A DNA stretch of 50,794 nucleotides from Mycolicibacterium vaccae NBRC 14118 = CIP 105934 (lineage in GTDB: Bacteria; Actinomycetota; Actinomycetes; Mycobacteriales; Mycobacteriaceae). Location of the stretch: positions 1 through 50,794 of the forward strand of contig NZ_BCRS01000020.1 in NCBI RefSeq assembly GCF_001552715.1, in the 5' to 3' direction. The translations under genes and the position numbers were made by a program. Positions 36,866-45,336 of the stretch are shown here, in pieces. The notes beneath the pieces were generated by a model. It saw only the letters and a program-made list of their open reading frames with translations, did no database searches and was not told the DNA's origin. How positions within the stretch are numbered: position 1 is the stretch's first letter; the number at the start of each line of letters is the position of its first letter.

Positions 36866-38128
36866 GTGAATCGAGCGACGAAGGCCGCAATGACCGCTGC
36901 TGCGGTGCCGTTTGCTGCACTGCCGCTGGCGTTCGGCGGATCAGTTGCCACGGCCGCCCAGCTCCTCCCCACCGGCGCCGCCACCGTGCTGCACCACGGC
37001 CCGACGCCCTGGGCCATGGACGACAACCTCGGCGGAGCGCTGTGCGATGAGCCCAAGGTCTGCCGCGAGGTCTCCTACCAGTGGATTGTCGCGCTCGGCA
37101 CCGTCGAGATCGGCCTCACACCGAACGTGCGCGCCCTCGATTTCGCGATCAAGAACCTGCCGTCGGAACCCGACGCTCCAGAGGACAAGATCGTGTACGC
37201 GTTCAGCGGCGGCGCCCGGGTGGCGTCGGTGTGGCTGCGCGACCACAGCAGCGATCACGAGAACAGCAGTGCCACACCGCCGCCCGAGGACCTCACGTTC
37301 GTCCTGTTGGGGAACGGCGGCCGCAAGTACGGCGGGCTCAACGGTTGGTGGTACGGCGACAAGCTGCTGACACCCACCGACACCGACTACGCCGTCATCG
37401 ACGTCGCCCGCGAATACGACCCGATCGCCGATTTCCCGGTCAACCCGTTCAACCTGCTTGCCCTGGCCAACGCCGTCGCGGCCTTCACCTACGTGCACAT
37501 GAGCTACGACGAGGTCGACCTCGACGATCCGGCCAACATCGTGTGGACCGAGGGCAACACCACCTACGTGCACGTCCCGACCAAGAATCTGCCGCTGCTG
37601 CAGGGCTTCCGCGACTTCGGTCTGGGCTGGCTGGTCGACGGCTGGGAAGAACCGCTGCGCGCGATCATCGACCAGGCCTATGACCGCACGTGGCTGGATG
37701 GCAAGCTCCCGCAGGGCGAGGCAGGGGACGAGACGCTGCAGACCCTGCTCGACGAGCAGCAGGAGACACCGCGCACCGTCGCGCGTACGCAGGCCGCCGG
37801 CCACCACGTCGACGGCGAGGTCGGCGACGAGGTGGCCGACGAGGTGGCCAACGAGGTGGCCGACGAGCAGGCCCCGGACCCGGCGACCGGTGGGGAAGAC
37901 ACCACCGACGTAGACAACACCGACGAAGACACCCCCGACGAAGAGACCAGCGACGAAGAGACCGAGGACCGGGACTCCGCCGAACCCGTGACCGACGACG
38001 AAGACATCGACGCGCCGGCCGACGAGGACACCGGGACTGCCGACGAGCCGTCCCCCGAGGCCGATTCCGATGCCGAGTCCGGTGCCGACAAGGCCGCGGA
38101 CTCCGCCGACGGAGGCAGCGAGGCCTGA
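36866..38128 (+). CDS. Secreted PE-PPE-type serine hydrolase with acidic tail
   Basis: 420 residues from GTG 36866, with GAGAAGGG just upstream. The signal peptide runs to about ATAAQ (residue 32). The hydrolase domain is the closest paralogue of the first domain of the 24711 protein: ATVLHHGPTPWAMDDNLGG, AFSGGARV (Ser about 114), LLGNGGRKYGGLNGWWYGD, VAREYDPIADFPVNPFNLLALANA. The second exported domain of that protein is missing. After about residue 300 the chain becomes acidic, with repeated DEV/DEA and DEET-type steps. A leaderless-type SDR starts 32 bases after the stop. Esterase function is from family knowledge. Confidence 0.88.
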   Translation: MNRATKAAMTAAAVPFAALPLAFGGSVATAAQLLPTGAATVLHHGPTPWAMDDNLGGALCDEPKVCREVSYQWIVALGTVEIGLTPNVRALDFAIKNLPSEPDAPEDKIVYAFSGGARVASVWLRDHSSDHENSSATPPPEDLTFVLLGNGGRKYGGLNGWWYGDKLLTPTDTDYAVIDVAREYDPIADFPVNPFNLLALANAVAAFTYVHMSYDEVDLDDPANIVWTEGNTTYVHVPTKNLPLLQGFRDFGLGWLVDGWEEPLRAIIDQAYDRTWLDGKLPQGEAGDETLQTLLDEQQETPRTVARTQAAGHHVDGEVGDEVADEVANEVADEQAPDPATGGEDTTDVDNTDEDTPDEETSDEETEDRDSAEPVTDDEDIDAPADEDTGTADEPSPEADSDAESGADKAADSADGGSEA

Positions 38129-38148
38129 GGGCCCGAGGACCCGGCCGC

Positions 38149-38154
38149 TATCCT
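38149..38154 (+). promoter_or_regulatory. Candidate -10 element for a leaderless SDR transcript
   Basis: TATCCT lies six bases before the GTG at 38161, in the short gap after the preceding stop. No ribosome site is present. Confidence 0.4.
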
Positions 38155-38160
38155 TCCCGG

Positions 38161-39018
38161 GTGGCATCCAGAGACGCAGCGCAACTGATCGGCAAGGTCG
38201 CCTTCATCACCGGTGGCGCATCAGGGATCGGCGCCGCGCTCAGCGCCGAACTCGCCGCGGCGGGCGCAGCGGTGTGGATTGCCGACCGCCAGTTCGAAGC
38301 GGCCGACCGGCTCGCGCAGCAGCTGCGTGGATCGGGCGCCCAGGTGCACGCGGTCGAACTCGACGTGCGCGACGCAGCGGCCTTCACTGCGGCGATCAAC
38401 GCGACGGTCGACACCGCGGGACGCATCGACTACCTGTTCAACAACGCCGGCATCGGGATCGGCGGCGAGGTCGACACACTGAGCCTCGACGACTGGACCG
38501 ACATCATCGACGTGAACCTGCGCGGCGTCATCCACGGCGTCCAAGCCGCGTACCCGGTGATGATCAGGCAGGGCAGCGGCCACATCGTGAACACGGCTTC
38601 GATGGCAGGGCTGGTGACCACCGCTGCGCAGGCCGGCTATTCGGCGACCAAGCACGCGGTGGTGGCGCTGTCGAAGACCATGCGGGTCGAGGCCGCCACC
38701 CACGGTGTACGGGTCTCGGTGCTGTGCCCCGGTGTGGTGCGCACGCCGATCCTGTCCGGGGGCGCCTACGGCCGCAACACGAGCGTCAGCAAGGAGAACC
38801 TGGTCAAGCTCGGGGAGGCGCTGCGCCCGATGGATCCCGGCGCCTTCGCCGACAAAGCTCTGCGCGCTGTCCTGGCCGATCAGGCGATCATCGTCGTGCC
38901 GCGGTGGTGGAAAGCGCTGTGGCTGCTCGAGCGACTGTCACCGGCGCTGTCGATGCGCACCGCCGCGGTGGCGCTCAAACGCACCCGCGAGGTGCAGTCA
39001 GCCGTACCGCCGCAGTAG
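38161..39018 (+). CDS. Short-chain dehydrogenase/reductase
   Basis: 285 residues from GTG 38161. TGGASGIGAALSAEL is the nucleotide loop, NNAGIGIGG the NNAG motif, and NTASMAGL with YSATK the catalytic Ser, Tyr and Lys. ADRQFE after the second strand favours NAD(H). The C-terminal extension of about 50 residues (VPRWWKALWLLERLSP) is found in the mycobacterial SDRs of this class. It could oxidise alcohols made by the convergent AlkB or the P450, which is inference. The last 21 bases overlap the end of alkB. Confidence 0.88.
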   Translation: MASRDAAQLIGKVAFITGGASGIGAALSAELAAAGAAVWIADRQFEAADRLAQQLRGSGAQVHAVELDVRDAAAFTAAINATVDTAGRIDYLFNNAGIGIGGEVDTLSLDDWTDIIDVNLRGVIHGVQAAYPVMIRQGSGHIVNTASMAGLVTTAAQAGYSATKHAVVALSKTMRVEAATHGVRVSVLCPGVVRTPILSGGAYGRNTSVSKENLVKLGEALRPMDPGAFADKALRAVLADQAIIVVPRWWKALWLLERLSPALSMRTAAVALKRTREVQSAVPPQ

Positions 39019-40188
39019 GGCCTGTTCCCGCCGGGGACTCAGCGCGGCCAACCGGACGTCGCCGCCGTAGTGGGCCAGCACCCGACGGTCCATCACCCGC
39101 CGCCACAGCGGCGGCAGCATCGCCAGCAGCACCATCGTGGCGTACCCCGACGGCAATTGAGGGGCCTCCTCGGCATGGCACAACGCCTGGTAGCGCCGGT
39201 GCGGATTGGCGTGGTGGTCCGAGTGGCGCTGCAGGTGGAACAGAAGCACGTTGGAGATCACCGAATTGCTGTTCCAGCTGTGCGCCGGACGCACCTGTTC
39301 GTAGGCGCCGTCGCTGCGGCGCTGCCGCCGAAGGCCGTAGTGCTCCAGATAGTTGATCGATTCGAGCAGGCAGATGCCGACCACCGCCTGGCCGAGCAGC
39401 CACGGCAGCACCGGCACCCCGAACGCCGCGACCAGCACGGTGAACAGGACCGCGGTCATCGCCCAGGAGTGCAGCGCGTCGTTGCGCGGCGTCCACGGTG
39501 ACTTGCCCTGCCGGGCCAACCGGCGACGCTCGATCGTCCACGCCGAACGCAGACTGCCGAACACGGACCGGAACAGGAACGTGTAGAGGCTCTCCCCGAG
39601 ACGGGAACTCGCCGGGTCCTCGGGGGTGGCGACGCGCGCGTGATGCCCCCGGTTGTGCTCGACGAAGAAATGGCCGTACCCGGTCTGGGCCAGCGCGACC
39701 TTGCTCAGCCAGCGCTCCGAGCGCACCCGCTGGTGCCCGAGCTCGTGGGCGATGTTGATCGCCACCCCGCCGATGCCCCCGACGGTGAGCATGAGCCCCA
39801 CCTTGTCCACCGGGCTCAGCGTCACACCACTGCCGCCGGTCCACACCCAGCAGGCCAGCGCCAGGGACAGGTACTGGGCGGGCAGATACAGATAGGTGGC
39901 CCACCGGTAGAAGCGGTCGGTCTCCAGCCGGGCCAGTGCGCTGTCCGGGGGATTGTCGGCGTCCAGGCCGACGAGGTAGTCCAGCACCGGGATCACCACC
40001 AGCATCAACGCCGGGCCCGACCACCAGAACACCCCCCAGCCGGTGACCGTCACCGCAACCCAGGACGCCAGAACAAGGGTGGGTATCACCAAACCGAGCA
40101 GCCAGACATACCGCTTACGGTCCCGCCAGGCCGGAGCAACTTCAATCGAGACGCCTGTGCGTGCCTGTGCGCGCTGCTGAATCGGCAT
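38998..40188 (-). CDS. alkB: Alkane 1-monooxygenase, AlkB type
   Basis: 396 residues from ATG 40188; an ATG 78 bases upstream would add 26 residues without a ribosome site. The eight-His di-iron signature is visible: HELGHQ, EHNRGHH, and LQRHSDHHANPHRRYQ, plus the AlkB-specific NYLEHYGL. Six hydrophobic segments place it in the membrane. It hydroxylates terminal carbons of alkanes or alkyl chains using rubredoxin, and no rubredoxin gene adjoins it here, unlike many alkB operons. The first residue of HELGHQ varies little, but Gln replaces the usual Lys. It converges with the SDR and overlaps it. Confidence 0.92.
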   Translation of the reverse strand: MPIQQRAQARTGVSIEVAPAWRDRKRYVWLLGLVIPTLVLASWVAVTVTGWGVFWWSGPALMLVVIPVLDYLVGLDADNPPDSALARLETDRFYRWATYLYLPAQYLSLALACWVWTGGSGVTLSPVDKVGLMLTVGGIGGVAINIAHELGHQRVRSERWLSKVALAQTGYGHFFVEHNRGHHARVATPEDPASSRLGESLYTFLFRSVFGSLRSAWTIERRRLARQGKSPWTPRNDALHSWAMTAVLFTVLVAAFGVPVLPWLLGQAVVGICLLESINYLEHYGLRRQRRSDGAYEQVRPAHSWNSNSVISNVLLFHLQRHSDHHANPHRRYQALCHAEEAPQLPSGYATMVLLAMLPPLWRRVMDRRVLAHYGGDVRLAALSPRREQALLRRYG

Positions 40189-40432
40189 CTTCCGAAGATT
40201 CCCCCTCTTAGCCGAGCCGTCCCTTGATCCTCGTCGCGCGAGACGACGATTGGGTAACGTCGTCATACCATTGCGGCTCGCGACAGGGCAATCGCGAGAG
40301 CGAAGCTAACCTCAGCGAGCCGGATCAGGCCCCAGAGTACCGGTTGCTGGTCGCCCGTTCAGTCCCACGCCACCGGCGTTTCGGGCGGCCCCGCCCACGC
40401 CGGGGGCAGCAAAGTTCCCCGACGGCGCGGTC
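40189..40432. other. Upstream region of alkB, no gene seen
   Basis: About 240 bases between the chosen alkB start and the peroxidase remnant. A purine-rich GAGGGGG lies 12 bases before the ATG on the minus strand. No promoter hexamers or palindromes stand out. Confidence 0.4.
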
Positions 40433-41060
40433 TCAGCGTCGCAGCCCCAGACTCACCAGCGGGTCCACCGCCTCGCCGGCAACGTTCGCCGTACGACGCC
40501 GGCCAGGCCGGCGGTGGCGTCGATGGCTTCCAGACCTGCCCGGGAAGTGTTTCCGCGGTGAAGAAGTTGGGATCCAGCAGCGGATTGGTGAGAGCCTGGG
40601 AAAGGCGTCGACCGCGACCATGGTGGCCATCAGCGGGGGCAGCGTGGCCCCGGGCCTGATGTCCTCGGCGAACAGGCCGGGAAAGAACTCGGTCTGGCCG
40701 TACAGCTGCTCAGGTCGAGGTTGTGGGTGGAGGTGCCCGGCGGGCCGGGCGAACAGCCCGGTCACCTGTTCGACAGGCCCCTTCCCGTCCCGGACCAGCC
40801 CGGGGTCAGCCCGCAGGTGCCTGCGACTCCACGTGCGGTCGCGCAGCGATCCCCACGACGTGTAGTCGCCCATCGTGCTCAATGCGCCCGGCCGGGTCCT
40901 CATCGTGTACACGGCGCCGTTGATCAGCCGCCGGTTGACCGCCGAGTTCACCTTCGGTGTGCGCCGCAGCGCGCGCCAGATCCGTTCCCCCGTGCGTCGT
41001 CACGGCGATGCGCATACCGTTCTTGACGCCGAATCGGCGCCAGAACCCCCCGGGTCACAA
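40433..41060 (-). pseudogene. Animal-type haem peroxidase remnant, frameshifted
   Basis: The minus strand encodes pieces of a bacterial animal-type (cyclooxygenase-like) peroxidase in different frames. One frame gives VNSAVNRRLINGAV, MRTRPGALSTMGDYTSW and DRTWSRRHL, then LYGQTEFFPGLF and MVAVDAF. After about 40590 the match moves to another frame (ALTNPLLDPNFF) and then to a third (GLEAIDATAGL). Large parts, including the haem-binding and catalytic His regions, are missing. Family assignment rests on my memory of mycobacterial peroxidase sequences. The gene is broken by frameshifts and deletions and cannot give a working enzyme. Confidence 0.55.
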
Positions 41061-41110
41061 ACGCGAATGTACGTCCGTGGGGCCGTGATGTCGCCGGGTC
41101 GCGAATTCGG

Positions 41111-42988
41111 TCAGGACAGCATCGCCGAGACGGCAGCGGCGAGTTCGGGGGAGTCCGACGAACCGAGGTTCTGATAGCTGCCGCCGGTGATCTCCGCGAC
41201 CGACTCCCAGGTGGGCCGGTCGGCGTCGTCACCGAAGTCGATGATATTCACCGCAACCGGGCGCTCCGGGTCGAACGCGCCCCGGACGTAGTCCTGCAGT
41301 CCGGTAGCGCCCAGCGACCGGTCGGTGTGCGGCCCCGCGGTGAGGACCAGCACCGAGTTCTTCTGCCCCTCACGGTATTTCGCTGTGGCGTCGGTGTAGA
41401 CCAGCCGCAGGGTGGTGAACGACACCGCCCCGCCCGAGGACGGGCTCTGAGCGTCCAGTGCCGCGGTCAACGTGTCCGAGCGGGACGCGCCGTCGACCTG
41501 ATCCGACAGCGGTCCGACGCTGACCTCGGACTGTCCCTGCACACCGTCGAAGGTCCACAGTCCGACCGCGGAGTCGGGCGGCAGCACCGCGAGGCGGGCC
41601 TTGAGCGCGTCGACGACATTGCGCAGCCGTGATGCGCCGCCCTCGTCGGTGGGCATCGACTGATCGAGCATCACGGTGACCGTCGGACTCTGCACCGGAC
41701 TGCTCAGCGTCTCGGCGATGGTGGTCCGCAGTTCGTCGTCACCGATCTCCAGCGGGGCCGCCACCGGCGCGAAGTCGACGACGTCGCTGCCCGGCGACTC
41801 GGTGCCCTCGACGCGGAATCCCGCGCCGGCCAGGTCGGCGAGCTGCTCGGGTTTGCGCATGAACCGCGCGAACTCGCTGGCCGCGGTGACCTGCTCCTGG
41901 GACAGCCAGTCACCGGCGAGCAGAACGGTGGGGAAGTCGGCGATCGCCGTCGGGCCCGACGGCATCCATGCGGCGAGCTTGTCCTTGGCCTCGGGCAGCG
42001 CCGCGGCCCGCTGGAACACCCGCTGTTCGGTGGTCGCGACGGCGTGCACCGGCGCGGTGGCCGGATCCGATGCGTCGACGAGCGCGTCCAGTGCGGTGCC
42101 GGCGTCGCGGTCGGCCAGCTCGGGCGCACGTGACATCACGGTGCTGACCGCGCCGAGGCCGGAGGTCGGCGGTGCTCCGGCCGGCGCCGCCGCGGCGGCC
42201 ACCGCCTCGGCAGCCAGGTAGGAGGCATCGCTGTCGTCGCCGATCGGCAGGGCCAGCCGCAGACCGCCCCAGCCCCGCAGGCCGAGTCCGTCGAGTGCGG
42301 CCGGGTCGGTCTGCAACCGCGGCAGGGCGCCCCAACTCTGGTCGCCGAGGGCGTCCCGGAGCTGCGGAGCCACGGCGAGCACGACGGGCGAGGTGACCAG
42401 GGAACGGCTGTCGCTGACCGTCTGCGCGCCGGTGGCGGCTTCCAGCCGGGCGGCCGACACCGAGCTGCCCGGAATCCACAACGCGGGGCGTTCACCCAGC
42501 TCGGCGGGCCACTGTTCGGCGAAACCGTCGACCACGCGGTCGGCGTCGGCGCTCTGCACGCCGACCTTGACGCAGCGGTCACCGACCGGGGCTGCGGTCT
42601 CGTTGTAGCGCTCGGCGAGTGCGCCCACCGACTCGGCGATCGCCGGATCGGCGACCACGGCCACCGCGAGGTCACCCTCGACACACCGGGCCGCCGCGGC
42701 GTCGGAGCGCCCGGACAGCGCGTCCCCGACGAACCGCCAGAGAATCACGACGGCGACCACGACGACCACTGCGACGAGCGCCACGATCACGCTGACGCTC
42801 ACGCCGCGTCGGCCGGGTGTCACCGCGCGGTGACTGCCCGTCCACTCGCCGCCTTCCCAGTCGCCGGTGTGCTGCGCGCCCGATCTCGGCGACGCACCGT
42901 CACCGGCGCCGTCGGCATCGAAACCCCCTGGGGGAGTGCCGGTCTGGTCGCGGGACTCTTCTGGATCCGGGAGGCTATGCCGGCCCAT
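41111..42988 (-). CDS. Membrane-anchored VWA-domain protein, Rv1836c-like
   Basis: 625 residues. An acidic cytoplasmic N-terminus of about 60 residues is followed by one membrane segment (residues about 63-86, VIVALVAVVVVVAVVIL). The outer part first resembles a solute-binding protein (about 95-420), then a von Willebrand A domain with VTVMLDQSMPT as a variant metal site and VLVLTAGPHTD later. Size and place next to malate synthase match M. tuberculosis Rv1836c. Function is unknown; VWA proteins usually mediate binding or assembly. It lies 80 bases downstream of glcB on the same strand. Confidence 0.85.
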   Translation of the reverse strand: MGRHSLPDPEESRDQTGTPPGGFDADGAGDGASPRSGAQHTGDWEGGEWTGSHRAVTPGRRGVSVSVIVALVAVVVVVAVVILWRFVGDALSGRSDAAAARCVEGDLAVAVVADPAIAESVGALAERYNETAAPVGDRCVKVGVQSADADRVVDGFAEQWPAELGERPALWIPGSSVSAARLEAATGAQTVSDSRSLVTSPVVLAVAPQLRDALGDQSWGALPRLQTDPAALDGLGLRGWGGLRLALPIGDDSDASYLAAEAVAAAAAPAGAPPTSGLGAVSTVMSRAPELADRDAGTALDALVDASDPATAPVHAVATTEQRVFQRAAALPEAKDKLAAWMPSGPTAIADFPTVLLAGDWLSQEQVTAASEFARFMRKPEQLADLAGAGFRVEGTESPGSDVVDFAPVAAPLEIGDDELRTTIAETLSSPVQSPTVTVMLDQSMPTDEGGASRLRNVVDALKARLAVLPPDSAVGLWTFDGVQGQSEVSVGPLSDQVDGASRSDTLTAALDAQSPSSGGAVSFTTLRLVYTDATAKYREGQKNSVLVLTAGPHTDRSLGATGLQDYVRGAFDPERPVAVNIIDFGDDADRPTWESVAEITGGSYQNLGSSDSPELAAAVSAMLS

Positions 42989-43020
42989 GCCTGCCTTCGC
43001 TGCACACGCTGGTTACGTCC

Positions 43021-43042
43021 TTAGTTCGGTCTTAGTTCGGTC
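43021..43042. repeat. Exact 11-bp tandem duplication
   Basis: TTAGTTCGGTC occurs twice in a row, 33-54 bases upstream of the VWA gene start and just past the glcB stop (43069). Two helix turns of adjacent identical sites suggest a direct-repeat regulator site, or a chance duplication. Confidence 0.7.
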
Positions 43043-43068
43043 GACCCGGGGATGGTGCCTGTTCTGCG

Positions 43069-45255
43069 TCAGCCAACGTTACTAGCCGCCTTGTACTCCC
43101 GGCGCCGGCGATGCAGGATCGGCTCGGTGTAGCCGTTGGGCTGGTCGGCGCCGGCCAGGATGAGTTCCTGGGCGGCCTGGAAGGCGATGCTGTTGTCGGG
43201 ATCTGTTGCCATGGGCCGGAAGTCGGGGTCCGCGGCGTTCTGTTCGTCGACCACCGCGGCCATCCTGCGCAGGCTGGCCTTGACGTCCTCTTCGGTGATC
43301 ACGCCGTGGCGCAGCCAGTTGGCCAGCAGCTGGCTGGAGATGCGCAGCGTGGCCCGGTCCTCCATCAGCGCGACGTCGTGGATGTCGGGGACCTTCGAAC
43401 AGCCCACACCCGCGTCGATCCAGCGCACCACGTAGCCCAGGATCGACTGGCAGTTGTTGTCGACCTCTTCGCGGATCTCGTCGGAGGCCCACGCCAGTTC
43501 CTGGGCCAGCGGGATCCGCAGCAACTGGTCGACCGTGCCGCGTCGCTGACCGGCGAGTTCTTTCTGCACGGCGAACACGTCGACCTGGTGGTAGTGCATC
43601 GCGTGCAGGGTCGCCGCGGTCGGCGACGGCACCCACGCGGTCGTCGCGCCGGCCTTGGGCTGACCGATCTTCTGCTCGACCATGTCGGCCATCAGGTCGG
43701 TCATCGCCCACATGCCCTTGCCGATCTGGGCCCGGCCGGAGAACCCGGTCTCCAGCCCGATGTCGACGTTCTGGTCCTCGTAGGCCTTGATCCAGTCGGT
43801 GGACTTCATCGCGCCCTTGCGGATCATCGGCCCGGCGTCCATCGACGTGTGGATCTCGTCGCCGGTGCGGTCCAGGAAACCGGTGTTGATGAACGCGACC
43901 CGGTCGGCGGCGGCCTTGATGCACGCCTTCAGGTTCAGCGTGGTGCGCCGTTCCTCGTCCATGATGCCCACCTTGATGGTGTTGGGCGGCAGCCCGAGGA
44001 CGTCCTCCACGCGGCTGAACAGCTCGCAGGTGAAGGCCACCTCGTCGGGGCCGTGCATCTTGGGCTTGACGATGTAGATGGAGCCGGTCCGGCTGTTGAC
44101 CAGCGGTCCGCTGTCGCCGGTCCGGAGCCCGTGGATGCCGATCAGGCTGGTGAACAGCGCATCCTGGATCCCCTCGGGGATCTCTGTGCCTTGGGCGTCG
44201 GTGATCGCGTCGTTGGTCATCAGGTGCCCGACGTTGCGCACGAACAGCAGGCTGCGGCCGGGCACGGTCACCTCGGTCTCGCCGTCCGGGCCGGTGTAGG
44301 TGCGGTCCTCGTTGAGCACGCGGGTGAAGGTCTTGCCGCCCTTGCTGACCTCTTCGGCCAGGTCACCCCGGTTGAGGCCGAGCCAGTTGCGGTAGCCCAA
44401 CACCTTGTCCGCGGCGTCGACGGCGGCCACGGAGTCCTCGAAGTCCATGATCGTGGTGACCGCGGACTCCAGCACGACGTCCTTGATGCCGGCTTTGTCG
44501 GTCGAGCCGATGGGGGAGTCGGCGTCGACCAGGATCTCGACGTGCAGACCGTTGTTGACCAGCAGCACCGCGGTCGGGGCCGCGGCCTCGCCGAGGTATC
44601 CGACGAACTGCGCCGGGTCGCTCAGGGCCACGGACTCGTCGCCCACGGCCACCGTCAGCGCGCCGTCCTCGACGCTGAGGCCGGTGATGTCCGACCACGA
44701 ACCGGACGCCAGCGGCACCGCCTGGTCGAGGAACCGGCGGGCGTAGGCGATCACCTTGTCACCGCGCACCGGGTTGTAGGACGTGCCGGGCTCGGCGCCG
44801 TCCTCCTCGGAGATGACGTCGGTGCCGTACAGCGCGTCGTACAGCGAGCCCCAGCGGGCGTTGGCGGCGTTGAGCGCGAAACGCGCGTTGAGGATCGGCA
44901 CCACCAGTTGCGGACCGGCGGTGGTGGTGATCTCGTCGTCGACACCCGCGGTGGTGATCGTGAAGTCTCCCGGCTCGGGCTCCAGGTAGCCGATGTCGGT
45001 GAGGAACTGCTTGTACTCCGCGGGTTCGAAACCGCCGATCACCCGGGCGCGGTGCCACCGGTCGATCTGCGCCTGCAGATCGTCGCGGCGCGCCAGCAGC
45101 TCCTGGTTGCGCGGCGTCAGGTCGGCGACGACCTTGTCCACACCGGACCAGAACGTGTCGGGATCGATGTCGGTGCCGGGCAGCGCCTCGTTGTTGATGA
45201 AGTCGTACAACTCGGGGGCGACGCGCAGGCTACCCACCGTCACGCGATCGGTCAT
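43069..45255 (-). CDS. glcB: Malate synthase G
   Basis: 728 residues from ATG 45255, which has GGGAGGA upstream; M. tuberculosis GlcB has 741. It condenses glyoxylate with acetyl-CoA to give malate, the second step of the glyoxylate shunt, needed for growth on fatty acids and C2 units. Landmarks are [12 protein letters not shown] (catalytic and Mg-binding acids), [37 protein letters not shown] and [19 protein letters not shown]. It lies upstream of the VWA gene. Its place fits a lipid-degrading lifestyle suggested by the alkane and ester genes nearby. Confidence 0.97.
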   Translation of the reverse strand: MTDRVTVGSLRVAPELYDFINNEALPGTDIDPDTFWSGVDKVVADLTPRNQELLARRDDLQAQIDRWHRARVIGGFEPAEYKQFLTDIGYLEPEPGDFTITTAGVDDEITTTAGPQLVVPILNARFALNAANARWGSLYDALYGTDVISEEDGAEPGTSYNPVRGDKVIAYARRFLDQAVPLASGSWSDITGLSVEDGALTVAVGDESVALSDPAQFVGYLGEAAAPTAVLLVNNGLHVEILVDADSPIGSTDKAGIKDVVLESAVTTIMDFEDSVAAVDAADKVLGYRNWLGLNRGDLAEEVSKGGKTFTRVLNEDRTYTGPDGETEVTVPGRSLLFVRNVGHLMTNDAITDAQGTEIPEGIQDALFTSLIGIHGLRTGDSGPLVNSRTGSIYIVKPKMHGPDEVAFTCELFSRVEDVLGLPPNTIKVGIMDEERRTTLNLKACIKAAADRVAFINTGFLDRTGDEIHTSMDAGPMIRKGAMKSTDWIKAYEDQNVDIGLETGFSGRAQIGKGMWAMTDLMADMVEQKIGQPKAGATTAWVPSPTAATLHAMHYHQVDVFAVQKELAGQRRGTVDQLLRIPLAQELAWASDEIREEVDNNCQSILGYVVRWIDAGVGCSKVPDIHDVALMEDRATLRISSQLLANWLRHGVITEEDVKASLRRMAAVVDEQNAADPDFRPMATDPDNSIAFQAAQELILAGADQPNGYTEPILHRRRREYKAASNVG

Positions 45256-45336
45256 GATTCCTCCCTCGGGTGCACGCGCGTCCGCGCCATGCCTCTTGCA
45301 CTGTCGTCGGTCCAGCTTACCCACCGGTAACAGGGC

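Noticed and set aside
40189..40266. Upstream ATG (40266) for AlkB
   Set aside because: No ribosome site and a poorly conserved basic N-terminus; kept as an alternative only.
43111..45330. A 739-codon plus-strand frame opposite malate synthase
   Set aside because: The minus strand encodes an unmistakable full-length malate synthase G.
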